A DNA stretch of 31,895 nucleotides from an uncultured Prevotellaceae bacterium (GCA_945827465.1 CALZOH010000003.1:1-31895); one strand, 5' to 3'; numbered from the stretch's first letter, positions 15,547 to 24,233 are shown. The notes: generated from the sequence alone by a model not told the origin. Translations and numbers: made by a program.

Positions 15547-15957
15547 AAGCGTGGCATTGTTGGTTCTACTGCCAAACACATTGCCACATCCACCCACCAC
15601 AAGCAGCAGATGCGACAATATGAGGAGAACATCGCCAAGTTGCAGGAGGAGATGAAGAAAACCAAGGAGGGCAAGGAAAGAACTGGCATCAACTGACGAA
15701 GCAGCGAGAGGAGAGCGGAACTTGCTCCGGATATTCCGAGGGAAAAGTAAGAAGACGAAGTCAACACTGTTTCGGTACAGTCAAGCAAGTCTGCGAGATA
15801 CAAGCCGACTTACTACGAGTTGCTATCGAACTGGCAACAGGCGGGTCAGCCCTATCACACGTAGGCACTGGTGGCGGAGGTTTTACATCGGATATACCCG
15901 GGCGAAAGGAATAATCCAATACGTAAACGATAATAGGATAAAGACATTGACCAAATA
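15547..15957 (+). pseudogene. Decayed coding remnant with several in-frame stops
   Basis: A single frame (first base 15556, mod 3 = 1) shows protein-like sequence over about 400 bases interrupted by stops: IVGSTAKHIATSTHHKQQ, a charged coiled-coil-like stretch MRQYEENIAKLQEEMKKTK, TGA at 15694, TAA at 15748, then SARYKPTYYELLSNWQQAG, TAG at 15862, ALVAEVLHRIYPGERNNPIR and further stops before 15957. Staying in one frame while collecting only stops suggests a gene killed by substitutions. I do not recognise the family; the coiled coil and location in an accessory region make a mobilisation or plasmid-type protein possible, but that is a guess. The upstream end has not been found. Confidence 0.5.
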
Positions 15958-16020
15958 GTCTTATTGTGAGAAGTTTTGAAAACCTCTGATGTTTAAAAGT
16001 AAATTATTTATCAAACAATC

Positions 16021-16050
16021 TTGAAACTTATCATTTTGTGTTTATCTTTG
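16021..16050 (+). promoter_or_regulatory. Promoter of the McrB-RhuM-McrC operon
   Basis: TTG at 16021-16023, a 19-base spacer, and TATCTTTG at 16043-16050 match the Bacteroidetes promoter consensus. Transcription would begin near 16057, just before the ATG at 16076 and 110 bases before ATG 16167. Confidence 0.7.
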
Positions 16051-16075
16051 TACATATTCATACATAATTTGTGTC

Positions 16076-16153
16076 ATGGAGAAGAAAGAATACATTATCA
16101 ATAACTATCATAAAAAATATCCAGGAAGTTTTCCTGACAGTCACAGAGAATAA
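16076..16153 (+). other. 25-residue out-of-frame ORF, probable displaced N-terminus of the McrB-like protein
   Basis: The first ATG after the predicted transcription start opens a frame reading MEKKEYIINNYHKKYPGSFP and five more residues to TAA 16151-16153. This looks like a genuine protein N-terminus (charged, helical, Tyr-rich) but is in a different frame from the AAA+ domain. The AAA+ frame over the same bases reads a less protein-like sequence until about TENKEGNYMGKL. The simplest explanation is an indel between about 16130 and 16160; a short leader peptide is the alternative. Confidence 0.4.
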
Positions 16154-16166
16154 AGAAGGGAATTAT

Positions 16167-17885
16167 ATGGGAAAGTTAAAAATAGGTGATGCCTCTCCAC
16201 TCAGAAACATTGTTATTGTGGACGAAGATAGATTATGCTATCAGATAGAGAATACCAGTAAAGGGTCTAAGGGGATTCGTACAATATCAAAAGCACTTTT
16301 GGATGAATTCACAAAATACGTCAGCCAACATCCTGATGCAGTAGCACATGATGTAAGAGAGGCATTAGTCGGGAAAAGTAGAATAGACAAATTCGAATAT
16401 GGTTATGCTGCATCTCTTGTCACCATGGCGAAGATGATTCTTGAAGATAATTCTTCCGGAGATATAAATCATATGCAAACGGCATTAAGATGTATCAATA
16501 CTCCCTTTCAGCAAATCTTTTACGGTGCTCCTGGCACTGGCAAGTCTCATGCAGTGAAAAAGGAAACGGAAGCGTGGGAAAAGCGAGGAAGAGTGGTAAG
16601 GACTACCTTTCATCCCGACAGCGACTATTCCACATTTGTCGGTGCATACAAACCAACAACAGAGAGTGTGCAAAGATATGATGTTTACAACAAGCCTATG
16701 ACAAGGGACGGAGTGCCTGTCATGGAGCAGATTATCACCTACGAGTTTGTAGAGCAGGCTTTCCTGCAAGCTTACATTGATGCATGGAAGAACAGAGATG
16801 AGCCAGAATTCTTGATAATCGAAGAAATCAACCGTGGCAATTGTGCTCAGATATTCGGTGACTTGTTCCAATTGCTGGATAGAGGGAATGATGGTTACTC
16901 AGAATATGCCATAAAGGCAGACAAAGACTTGCAGAAGCATCTTTGCAAAGCATTCGAGGATGTGGAGATAGCAGACTACCCGAACGTGAAGACGGGAAAA
17001 GAACTGCTCCTGCCGGGCAACCTCTATATCCGTGCCACGATGAACACCTCCGACCAAAGCCTGTTCCCGATTGATTCTGCCTTCAAACGTAGGTGGGACT
17101 GGAAGTATGTGCCTATTACCAAGGGTAACGACAACGGCACGGAGCTGAATTGGATGATAGAGGTGGACGGCAACCAGTACGATTGGTGGACGTTTGTAAG
17201 AACCATCAACAAGCATGTCTTTGATACGACCAATTCGGAAGACAAGCAATTGGGCTTCTTCTTTTGCAAGGCTATGGACAACATCATCAGCGCAGAAACA
17301 TTCGTCTGCAAAGTCATCTTCTACCTGTGGAACGATGTGTTCAAGGACTTCGGATTTGACGATAAGATATTTGAAGACAAGGAAGATAATGAAAATCCCA
17401 AACTCTCGTTTGACAAGTTCTACATGGCAAATGGAAAGGTGCACGAAGGGAAGATCAGGATGTTCCTTGATAACCTTGGGATGATGCCGGAAGAAGATCT
17501 TGATAACGAAGACGATGATGAAGATAATAGGAATAACAGTAAACGTGACACTACAAGATATAGCATAAACGGAGAAGGTAAGTATCCAAAGAAAAAGGTT
17601 GCCTATGAATTAGTAAGGTCATTTATAAATAACAATCCGTCATTATCTGCTACCCAAGTAGTAAATGAATGGAAGACATTAGGTAATTTGGTGTCTCATT
17701 TTATAGAAACAGAAGCAGAATACAATCTTCGTACCGACAAACCAAGAGTAAAAGAATTAAATTGCCATGGTGAAAAAATATATGTATCGACGAATGGTTG
17801 GGGTGGTAAAGAAAAGATGCAACAACTAAAAATTGCCGTTGAGTCGAAAGATTGGGGACTCTCTATAGAAGAAATTACAGAATAA
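16167..17885 (+). CDS. McrB-like AAA+ NTPase (putative type IV/LlaJI-like restriction motor)
   Basis: From ATG 16167 the protein has 572 residues. After an N-terminal domain of about 110 residues (MGKLKIGDASPLRNIVIVDE) comes the AAA+ core: FYGAPGTGKSHAV (Lys126, Walker A), LIIEEINRGNCAQIFGDLFQ (Glu219-Glu220, Walker B) and ATMNTSDQSLFPIDSAFKRR, which matches the McrB signature (MNTADRS...D.A..RRF). In McrBC systems this subunit forms a GTP-driven ring that translocates DNA and activates the McrC nuclease. The C-terminal 140 residues (acidic NEDDDEDN linker, then a small domain) are not recognised. The N-terminal domain would normally read modified DNA or define specificity. The frame is open further upstream to GTG 16071, but the natural N-terminus may lie in another frame (see 16076-16153), so the gene may carry a frameshift. 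Next gene: 40 bases away. Confidence 0.82.
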   Translation: MGKLKIGDASPLRNIVIVDEDRLCYQIENTSKGSKGIRTISKALLDEFTKYVSQHPDAVAHDVREALVGKSRIDKFEYGYAASLVTMAKMILEDNSSGDINHMQTALRCINTPFQQIFYGAPGTGKSHAVKKETEAWEKRGRVVRTTFHPDSDYSTFVGAYKPTTESVQRYDVYNKPMTRDGVPVMEQIITYEFVEQAFLQAYIDAWKNRDEPEFLIIEEINRGNCAQIFGDLFQLLDRGNDGYSEYAIKADKDLQKHLCKAFEDVEIADYPNVKTGKELLLPGNLYIRATMNTSDQSLFPIDSAFKRRWDWKYVPITKGNDNGTELNWMIEVDGNQYDWWTFVRTINKHVFDTTNSEDKQLGFFFCKAMDNIISAETFVCKVIFYLWNDVFKDFGFDDKIFEDKEDNENPKLSFDKFYMANGKVHEGKIRMFLDNLGMMPEEDLDNEDDDEDNRNNSKRDTTRYSINGEGKYPKKKVAYELVRSFINNNPSLSATQVVNEWKTLGNLVSHFIETEAEYNLRTDKPRVKELNCHGEKIYVSTNGWGGKEKMQQLKIAVESKDWGLSIEEITE

Positions 17886-17925
17886 CGCAGTATGCGCATT
17901 CTAAGAATAACTGTTTATAGAAACT

Positions 17926-18975
17926 ATGGCAAAAATGCGTGAGATAAGAAACAGTACTGCTGAGTTCCTGACCTTTGTAGCCGAAGGGAAGGAGAATGGC
18001 ATTCAAGTCTTATATAAGGACGAGACTATATGGGCTACCCAAAAAGCAATGGCAGCTTTGTTTGACGTTGGCACACCTGCCATCAACAAGCATCTTACAA
18101 ATATCTTTGCTGAGGGAGAACTGAAGAAAGAGGGAACTGTTTCCAAAATGGAAATAGTTCAGATGGAAGGAAACAGGGAAGTCAAACGCATGATGGAACT
18201 ATATAATCTGGATGCCATCATCTCTGTGGGTTATCGTGTCAATTCCATCCGCGCCACGCAATTCCGGCAGTGGTGTACATACGTGATACGACAATTTTCA
18301 TTGCGCGGATATGTCATCGACAGAAAGCGGATGGAAAACGGAACTTTCATTAGTGAAGACTATTTCGAACATCTGCTGGCTGAAATAAGGGAGATACGTC
18401 TGAGCGAACGCAGGTTTTATCAGAAGCTGACGGACATCTATGCCACCAGTATTGACTATAATCGGGATGCACCTACCACGAGGCTATTTTTCAAAAAAAT
18501 ACAGAACAAGATGCATTATGCCGTGCATGAACATACTGCTGCCGAGCTTATTGTAGAACGTGCCGATGCTGACAAAGAAAACATGGGACTGACCACATGG
18601 GAAAATGCTCCTGATGGGAGAATCGTCAAGACTGATGTCAGCATTGCCAAGAACTATTTGAAGCAAAACGAGCTGGAAGATATGGGACGCATAGTCACTG
18701 CTGTACTGGAGTTTGCAGAAAGCAGAGCCAAACGACACATACCGATGACGATGGAAGATTGGGCAAAGCGTATTGATGCCTATCTTTCAAGCGATGAACG
18801 GCCTTTGTTGAATCAGGCAGGCTCCGTTACCCATGAGTATGCCAAGCTGTTTGCTGAAACGGAGTTTGAGAAATACAGAATCATTCAAGACAGACTGTTC
18901 AGAAGCGATTTTGACAGGTTTGCTGGGGGTGAGGAAGAACTGCCTCCACTTCCACAGGACGGTGATAAAGAATAA
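17926..18975 (+). CDS. RhuM-family protein embedded in the restriction operon
   Basis: The 349-residue protein matches the RhuM (virulence RhuM, PF13310-like) family as I know it: LYKDETIWATQKAMAALFDV and GTPAINKHLTNIFAEGELKK near the N-terminus, resembling a winged-helix/KilA-N-type region, then YNLDAIISVGYRVNSIRATQ, FRQWCTYVIRQF and a long helical C-terminal part (LSERRFYQKLTDIYATSIDY). The biochemical function of RhuM is not established; genes of this family are often found inside restriction-modification loci of enteric and gut bacteria. Here it sits between McrB-like (40 bases upstream) and McrC-like (6 bases downstream) genes, so it is very probably co-translated with them. A role as specificity, toxicity-control or anti-phage accessory factor is inference. 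Confidence is high for family, low for function. Confidence 0.82.
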   Translation: MAKMREIRNSTAEFLTFVAEGKENGIQVLYKDETIWATQKAMAALFDVGTPAINKHLTNIFAEGELKKEGTVSKMEIVQMEGNREVKRMMELYNLDAIISVGYRVNSIRATQFRQWCTYVIRQFSLRGYVIDRKRMENGTFISEDYFEHLLAEIREIRLSERRFYQKLTDIYATSIDYNRDAPTTRLFFKKIQNKMHYAVHEHTAAELIVERADADKENMGLTTWENAPDGRIVKTDVSIAKNYLKQNELEDMGRIVTAVLEFAESRAKRHIPMTMEDWAKRIDAYLSSDERPLLNQAGSVTHEYAKLFAETEFEKYRIIQDRLFRSDFDRFAGGEEELPPLPQDGDKE

Positions 18976-18981
18976 CAAAAC

Positions 18982-21153
18982 ATGCGCATCCTCATTGAAG
19001 AATACCAATACGAAGTGGCTGCCGTGAAGGACATCCTGCACGGCATTGACCCCTTGACCAACATTGAGGGTAAGGTGTCTATACATTACGTAGGCTATTA
19101 TTACAACAGCCTATTGAAGGATTGCGTATTTATTCTTCCAAAAGTTTTGCTTCAGGGAGGCGTAGGCACTACTTGCAGCCCAGATTTGGTTTTCGGAAAG
19201 TACAAGCCAGAAGATATTGCCAACCTTGACGAAAACAATCCGCTTTCCCAAAGAGAGCGGGATTTCATCTATAAGTTTGCGGTATGGATTTATCGGGCAA
19301 TCGTGGTTTACAAGAACGACAAACAAACCGACAGTTCCATAATCTATTATGCTCAGATAGCCCAAGTAGGCAAGGGACAGCGCAGGTTAAGCAATACCTA
19401 TCTGGACATCTTATTGTCTTTGATACAGTTCAACCGTGAGAACCAGAACTTTTTCTTCTTCATTCTGAAAAACCTTCATTCCGGCTTCAACAAGATAAAC
19501 TGGACGCGTACCATCAGCACGACAACCGCCATCGTGCAGCGGAACCGCCCCATCTATCTGAACCCTGTAAACAAGAAACGGACAATAAACTTCGATGAGG
19601 AACTATTGGTCATCTTCTTCTCCATATTGAATTATATCGGCGACACTTATGGCTTCTCCAAAGAAATAAACTGCCAGTTTGACCTCATCAAGGGAAAACA
19701 GTTCGAGACCTATCTGAAAGGTTATGGCAAGACAAGGCTGCAGCAAATCAAATACAAGTACTTCTCGGATAAGGCACTGGAACTATGGCGGCTTTGCTTT
19801 GCGTTCTTTGACGAGTCACGGCAGGTGTTCATCAACACCGAGCAGAAAGAGTACTTGCTGGTCAAGAACTTCTATATCGTCTTTGAAGCCATCGTTGACG
19901 AACTGATTGGCGACAAGCCACTTCCCGACGGTATGGAAAAGAAACAGGAGGACGGGAAAATCGTTGACCATCTTTTCTCTGCTCCAAGTCTGATTGACGG
20001 AGAAGCAAAGCAGACATACTACATCGGTGACAGCAAGTACTATAAATTGGGTCATGAACTGGCACCTGAATCCATCTATAAGCAATACACATACGCACGC
20101 AATGTCATCCAATGGAATCTGGATATCTTCAATGTGGGAGGAGAAACAGCATCGGGTGTACGCCTGCGTGATGATGTGACGGAAGGCTACAATATCATAC
20201 CTAACTTCTTCATCAGCGCAAAGATGGACAGGACGTTTGACTATGGCAACGATGGAATTGAGCAGACAGACCGCAAGAAGAACAAGCACAAGAAGGAGCA
20301 ATTCAAAAACCGCCTGTTCGACCGTGACACCCTCCTGTTGTTCCACTATGACGTGAACTTCCTGTTTATGTTGTCACTATATGCGCGTGACAACCTGTCG
20401 CAGAAAGCCAGATGGAAGAATGACATTCGTAGCAAATTCCGCAAAGAAATACAGGAATGGCTGCAAAAGGACTATGACTTCTATGCCATGCGCGCCCGTC
20501 CGGGAGTAGATGGCGAAGCGTACATCAGGCGAAACTTCAAGAATGTAGTTGGCAAGATTTACACCCCATTCGCAGACATAAAGACCTATTCGCTGGCATT
20601 GGACACCAATGACCCGGAAGGAAACAATGAAGACATCAAGGCAGCATTGTCCGACTTCTTCTATGTGGAACCTTGCCGTTTAGGACAGAATCCAGACGAA
20701 GTGCTGCCTGTCGTTGCTGATAATATAGAAGTAAAGCCAACCGATTATGAATTGGCTCTATGTGTTACCAAGGAAGGAATACATTTCGACAATGCTGTGG
20801 CAAAAATGAAGCAGACAGGCAAACTTGGCATCGCATTGAATATGAATGGAGCAACCCTGCAGTTGGTTGAAGGTTTTACCGCTGCCAAATATCTCATTAT
20901 CCACAACAAGAGCAACAAATATGCGGCATTCTTCGTTGACGGAAAAGGACCGAAGCTGGTTTCCGCAAATGAGATGGCAGATATGGTGACAACAAAGAAA
21001 GGTGCATCTGTCTATCTTGTCTATAATGCAGAATTAAAGGCAATTCCTGCATTTGGCAAATTGGATTTTACTCCTATTACCATGAGTGGAGATAGTTACT
21101 CACCGCACTTATTGTCCATTAAGAGTTTAATAATAGAAAATAATGACGTATGA
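18982..21153 (+). CDS. McrC/LlaJI-like PD-(D/E)xK restriction nuclease subunit
   Basis: This 723-residue protein follows RhuM by 6 bases and is the expected nuclease partner of the McrB-like motor. The centre has a PD-(D/E)xK-like core: YYIGDSKYYKLGHELAPES, with Asp350-x-Lys352, followed by a helix (IYKQYTYARNVIQWNL) typical of this nuclease fold. The general layout (long helical N-terminus, nuclease core after residue 330, partner-binding or DNA-binding C-terminus) resembles LlaJI-type and McrC-like enzymes more than short E. coli McrC (about 350 residues). The remote C-terminal 150 residues (DYELALCVTKEGIHFDNAVA) look like a separate domain. It should cut DNA when loaded by the McrB ring; whether it needs modified DNA cannot be read. 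Its stop overlaps the next ATG by four bases (ATGA at 21150-21153). Confidence 0.72.
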   Translation: MRILIEEYQYEVAAVKDILHGIDPLTNIEGKVSIHYVGYYYNSLLKDCVFILPKVLLQGGVGTTCSPDLVFGKYKPEDIANLDENNPLSQRERDFIYKFAVWIYRAIVVYKNDKQTDSSIIYYAQIAQVGKGQRRLSNTYLDILLSLIQFNRENQNFFFFILKNLHSGFNKINWTRTISTTTAIVQRNRPIYLNPVNKKRTINFDEELLVIFFSILNYIGDTYGFSKEINCQFDLIKGKQFETYLKGYGKTRLQQIKYKYFSDKALELWRLCFAFFDESRQVFINTEQKEYLLVKNFYIVFEAIVDELIGDKPLPDGMEKKQEDGKIVDHLFSAPSLIDGEAKQTYYIGDSKYYKLGHELAPESIYKQYTYARNVIQWNLDIFNVGGETASGVRLRDDVTEGYNIIPNFFISAKMDRTFDYGNDGIEQTDRKKNKHKKEQFKNRLFDRDTLLLFHYDVNFLFMLSLYARDNLSQKARWKNDIRSKFRKEIQEWLQKDYDFYAMRARPGVDGEAYIRRNFKNVVGKIYTPFADIKTYSLALDTNDPEGNNEDIKAALSDFFYVEPCRLGQNPDEVLPVVADNIEVKPTDYELALCVTKEGIHFDNAVAKMKQTGKLGIALNMNGATLQLVEGFTAAKYLIIHNKSNKYAAFFVDGKGPKLVSANEMADMVTTKKGASVYLVYNAELKAIPAFGKLDFTPITMSGDSYSPHLLSIKSLIIENNDV

Positions 21154-21793
21154 ATACAGATATACAGAAACTCATAGGTGAGACTACAGTTTACGATAAG
21201 AAACAATTGCTTGAGGCCAAGCGTCCTAAAAGTTGGCTCAAGAGTGTATCGGCTATTACATTAGCGACAAACAGCGTATCGCCTTTGTACGCATAGGTAA
21301 TGAGTCTGTTACAGCAGACCGCACTCAACTGAAGGCTCTTGTATTGAAAGGTTCTGGACGTACTTACGACAGTTTGCCCTCCAACTACAGATTTGAGGAT
21401 ATGGCATTCTCCAAACTGAGGTCTGTTCACTATAAACGACTACAGCGGTCATTTGATGATAGTGAATTCACTTCTTGGGGCATCATTGACGAGAACGGCA
21501 AACTTACAAATGCAGGTGCATTGTTGGCAGACGAATCTCCTGTTCGGCAGTCACGCATATTCTGTACACGCTGGAATGATCTGGATATGACAAGCGGTTT
21601 GGGAGAGGCGATAGAAGATGTGGATTTGGAAGGTTGCGTAATCGGCCAATTACAGGATGCCGTTTCTTTTGTCAGGAGCAACTCCCGGAAGAAATGGTGG
21701 AAGGAAAAAGACTATCGAGAAGAATTGCCCGGTCAAAAAGGGAAAAGACCTTCAAGACCGGGCAATATGGATGTTTTGTGTGTAAATTTATAA
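21150..21793 (+). pseudogene. Internally deleted and truncated AlbA_2/Schlafen-like (divergent AAA-4) gene
   Basis: From ATG 21150 the frame reads IQKLIGETTVYDKKQLLEAK and RPKSWLKSVSA, the start of an AlbA_2 domain (normally followed by FANTxGG), but then hits a stop after about 50 codons. In another frame the protein resumes at GYYISDKQRIAFVRIGNESV (about 21258) and continues through SYDSLPSNYRFEDMAFSKLR-like sequence to KWWKEKDYREELPG, where homology to the family ends. The missing piece corresponds to roughly the central part of the AlbA_2 domain. The expected C-terminal part, with conserved AIVNAxxHRxY, is absent. It was once the fourth gene, coupled to the nuclease by ATGA. These proteins are often regulators or defence-associated. 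The C-terminal end coincides with a hairpin at 21724-21766. Confidence 0.72.
21724..21766. terminator. Large stem-loop at the truncated end of the AlbA_2 remnant
   Basis: ATTGCCCGGTC (21724-21734) pairs perfectly with GACCGGGCAAT (21756-21766); AAGG/CCTT inside the 21-base loop can extend the stem. No long T-run follows on either strand, so terminator function is not certain. Homology of the upstream pseudogene ends exactly at this hairpin. Confidence 0.5.
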
Positions 21794-22048
21794 AGTTGAA
21801 GACGCGGTTACCGCGAGGTAAACCTTATGATGTATTAGTTGCTATCGCTTAAGATGACAAGATTGATCTCAGTTTTGCGATGCAAAATTGCAGTATTTTC
21901 CTAAAACAAAAAAAAGAATCATTATGTTATACAACACACCTTACCAAACATCTATACATTTCCAAGCATAGAAACAGATTTGATGAAATAAAAGAAAGTT
22001 TATAACGGATTATTGATTAATTTTGCCGGAAACTTACACATTATCTGC
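21794..22048. other. Intergenic stretch between island remnant and SLC13 operon
   Basis: Contains a 13-base palindrome CGCGGTTACCGCG (21803-21815), a coding-like fragment LKTRLPRGKPYDVLVAIA on the plus strand ending at TAA near 21852 that could be a leftover gene end, and the -7 box of the next operon (22018-22025). No complete gene is seen. Confidence 0.4.
22018..22025 (+). promoter_or_regulatory. -7 box of the SLC13-STAS-RsbW-Rel operon
   Basis: TAATTTTG matches TAnnTTTG. A start of transcription near 22032 rules out the in-frame TTG at 22013 and supports ATG 22049 as the start of the transporter. Confidence 0.5.
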
Positions 22049-23827
22049 ATGTTTTTGGGATTAGATATTTTTGCTTGGATCACCATAGCTACCATTCTCG
22101 GCATGTTCATTATCATGATATGTACAAAGCTACCCGCAGACTTTGTATTTTTAGGTGGCATGGGTGTATTATACGTTACAGGTGTGTTGTCCATGAGCGA
22201 AGCCCTCGCCGGTTTCAGTTCTAATTCGGTTGTCACCATTGGCGTATTGTTTGTTGTAATTGCAGGATTGGTACACACCGGCGTATTGCAATGGATTGTG
22301 AAATATTTATTAGGCATACCGAGGTCTTACTCTAAAGCCATTGTTCGACTGATGCTGCCCGTTGCCGGTCTGAGCGCCTTTTTGAGCAACACAACGGTGG
22401 TGGCTTTATTTATTAATGTTGTTAAGATCTGGTCAAAGAAACTCAAAGTTGCACCTTCTCGCCTTTTGATTCCTCTGAGTTACGCCTCCTGCATGGGCGG
22501 CATCTGCACCCTTATCGGAACACCTCCCAATCTGATTGTATCGGGAATGTACATGAAAGATACTCAAACGGAACTCAATATTTTCACGACAACACTACCG
22601 GGACTTTTCTGCTTGATGGTTGGTATCTCGGTCATACTTCTTTTCAAAAAACTATTACCCGAACGTCAATCACCCGACGAATCTTTTGAAGCCACCAATA
22701 GCTATACTTTGGAAATGTTGGTTCCGTCAGAATGCCCCTCCGTTGGAAAGACCGTCACCGAAGCAGGACTCATGGACGTAAAAGGCGGACACCTGATTGA
22801 AATAGTTCGTTTCGACAAAGAAATCATCTCGCCTGTACCGTCAGACGAATTTATCATGGGCGGCGACCGACTCGTCTACTCAGGTCAGATTGACGAAGTG
22901 CTTGAGCTCAAACAAAGTCATGGCCTTGTGACTGCCGACCGTCATGTGTTCTCCGTTCATGAAGTAGAAAAAGGTCGACAACTCAAGATGGCCACTCTCG
23001 AACGCAACAGCAGCCTGGTGGGAAAATGTATGGGCGAAACCCATTTTGAGCAGGATAACAATATTGTTTTGGTAGCTGTAGCCCGTAGCGGCGAACGAAT
23101 CCAGGAAAGTCCACGATCCATTACACTCCAATCGGGCGATACCCTTTTAATTGAGCTTCCCCCCTTCCAATCCAAAGCTGTCAAAGCGTCTTTGAAAGGA
23201 GCATTGCGCTTTTTCGACTCTGACGACATCCCCAACATCGGACGTCGTACGCTGGTATCATCGTTCATCATGATCGCCATGGTACTGCTTTCCACCTTCA
23301 ACGTCATGTCGCTTCTTCAATCGTGTTTTTTGGCAGCCGGCGCCATGCTACTGACTCGTTGCTGTTCCGTTGAGCAAGCCCGTAAATCTATTGATTGGAA
23401 TATTCTGATGATTTTTGCAGGCTCCATTTGTTTGGGTGCAGCCATTGAAAAAACCGGCATCGCCAGGCTATTAGCCGATAACATTTTGGGTATATGCGGT
23501 TCTAATCCCCTCGTTGTATTAACATGCATCTGTTTGGTGGCCACCTTTATCACAGAATTCATCAGCAATACCGCTGCGGCAGCCATGTTTTACCCCATAG
23601 CCTATCAAAGTGCCGTTTCCTTAGGCGTCAATCCGCTCACATTCTGCGTCTGCCTCATGATAGCCGCATCCTCGAGCTATGCCACGCCCATCGGCTCACC
23701 TACCCACATGCTGGTATATGGAGCCGGAGGATATCGATTCACTGATTTCATGCCTATCGGACTTATGATGAATCTCGTCATGCTGGCTGCCAATATCTTT
23801 ATTGTAACTTTATTATTCCCATTATAA
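22049..23827 (+). CDS. SLC13/DASS-type anion transporter with two RCK_C (TrkA-C) domains
   Basis: The 592-residue membrane protein has about ten to twelve membrane segments in two halves that carry the repeated ion-transporter motifs LSAFLSNTTVVALFINVVKI (SNT, about 107-126) and FISNTAAAAMFYPIAYQS (SNT, about 510) together with IGTPPNLIVSG and SYATPIGSPTHMLVYG. Between them (about 215-400) is a soluble stretch with two RCK_C-like units: YTLEMLVPSECPSVGKTVTE and ATLERNSSLVGKCMGETHFE. The family imports dicarboxylates, sulfate or similar anions with sodium; the RCK_C domains probably sense a ligand. The substrate cannot be told. It is the first gene of an operon with STAS, RsbW-like and RelA/SpoT-like genes, which suggests signalling control of uptake. 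Start ATG 22049 was chosen over TTG 22013 because of the promoter position. Confidence 0.85.
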   Translation: MFLGLDIFAWITIATILGMFIIMICTKLPADFVFLGGMGVLYVTGVLSMSEALAGFSSNSVVTIGVLFVVIAGLVHTGVLQWIVKYLLGIPRSYSKAIVRLMLPVAGLSAFLSNTTVVALFINVVKIWSKKLKVAPSRLLIPLSYASCMGGICTLIGTPPNLIVSGMYMKDTQTELNIFTTTLPGLFCLMVGISVILLFKKLLPERQSPDESFEATNSYTLEMLVPSECPSVGKTVTEAGLMDVKGGHLIEIVRFDKEIISPVPSDEFIMGGDRLVYSGQIDEVLELKQSHGLVTADRHVFSVHEVEKGRQLKMATLERNSSLVGKCMGETHFEQDNNIVLVAVARSGERIQESPRSITLQSGDTLLIELPPFQSKAVKASLKGALRFFDSDDIPNIGRRTLVSSFIMIAMVLLSTFNVMSLLQSCFLAAGAMLLTRCCSVEQARKSIDWNILMIFAGSICLGAAIEKTGIARLLADNILGICGSNPLVVLTCICLVATFITEFISNTAAAAMFYPIAYQSAVSLGVNPLTFCVCLMIAASSSYATPIGSPTHMLVYGAGGYRFTDFMPIGLMMNLVMLAANIFIVTLLFPL

Positions 23828-23835
23828 CAACGCGT

Positions 23836-24141
23836 ATGAAACTTTCCATTAATTGCACCAACAATGTTTGGGTCGGCGTAATAGAAGGACGCTTAGACAC
23901 GGCCAACGCCATCTTATTTGAAAAAGAAATGCAACCGCTTCTTGCACATGCCCATGAAGAAATCGTTTTAGACTGCTCCCAATTGGAATATATCAGCAGT
24001 TCCGACCTTCGCCTGTTCCTCACGCTGCGCAAGGCCGTGGAAGCCAAAGGCGGCAAGATGGCCATAGAACACATCAACGATGAGTTGCGCCACATTTTCA
24101 CGATTACAGGCTTTTTCGCCTTATTCGACATTCGCAATTAA
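23836..24141 (+). CDS. STAS-domain protein (anti-anti-sigma-factor-like)
   Basis: The 101-residue protein is a single STAS domain: VWVGVIEGRLDTANAILFEK, EEIVLDCSQLEYISSSDLRL, and a C-terminal helix HINDELRHIFTITGFFALFD. In the SpoIIAA/RsbV family the phosphorylated Ser lies in the DSSGLG-type loop; here the loop is ISSSDLR, so Ser55 or Ser56 is the likely acceptor. It is followed 92 bases later by an RsbW-like kinase, its expected partner in a phosphorylation switch. It lies 8 bases after the transporter stop. Which sigma factor or other target is controlled is not visible; no sigma-factor gene is in the window. Confidence 0.88.
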   Translation: MKLSINCTNNVWVGVIEGRLDTANAILFEKEMQPLLAHAHEEIVLDCSQLEYISSSDLRLFLTLRKAVEAKGGKMAIEHINDELRHIFTITGFFALFDIRN

Positions 24142-24233
24142 ACTTCCGCTTCAGCAATTCCACTCCACCGTGTTGCTCGGCATTGTCAATCCTGATACCC
24201 TCATCCACCTGCAACATAGACAACGATCCAACC

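Noticed and set aside
24183..24233. TTG start adding 17 residues to the RsbW-like protein
   Set aside because: The added sequence is not part of the domain and ATG 24234 fits the family start.
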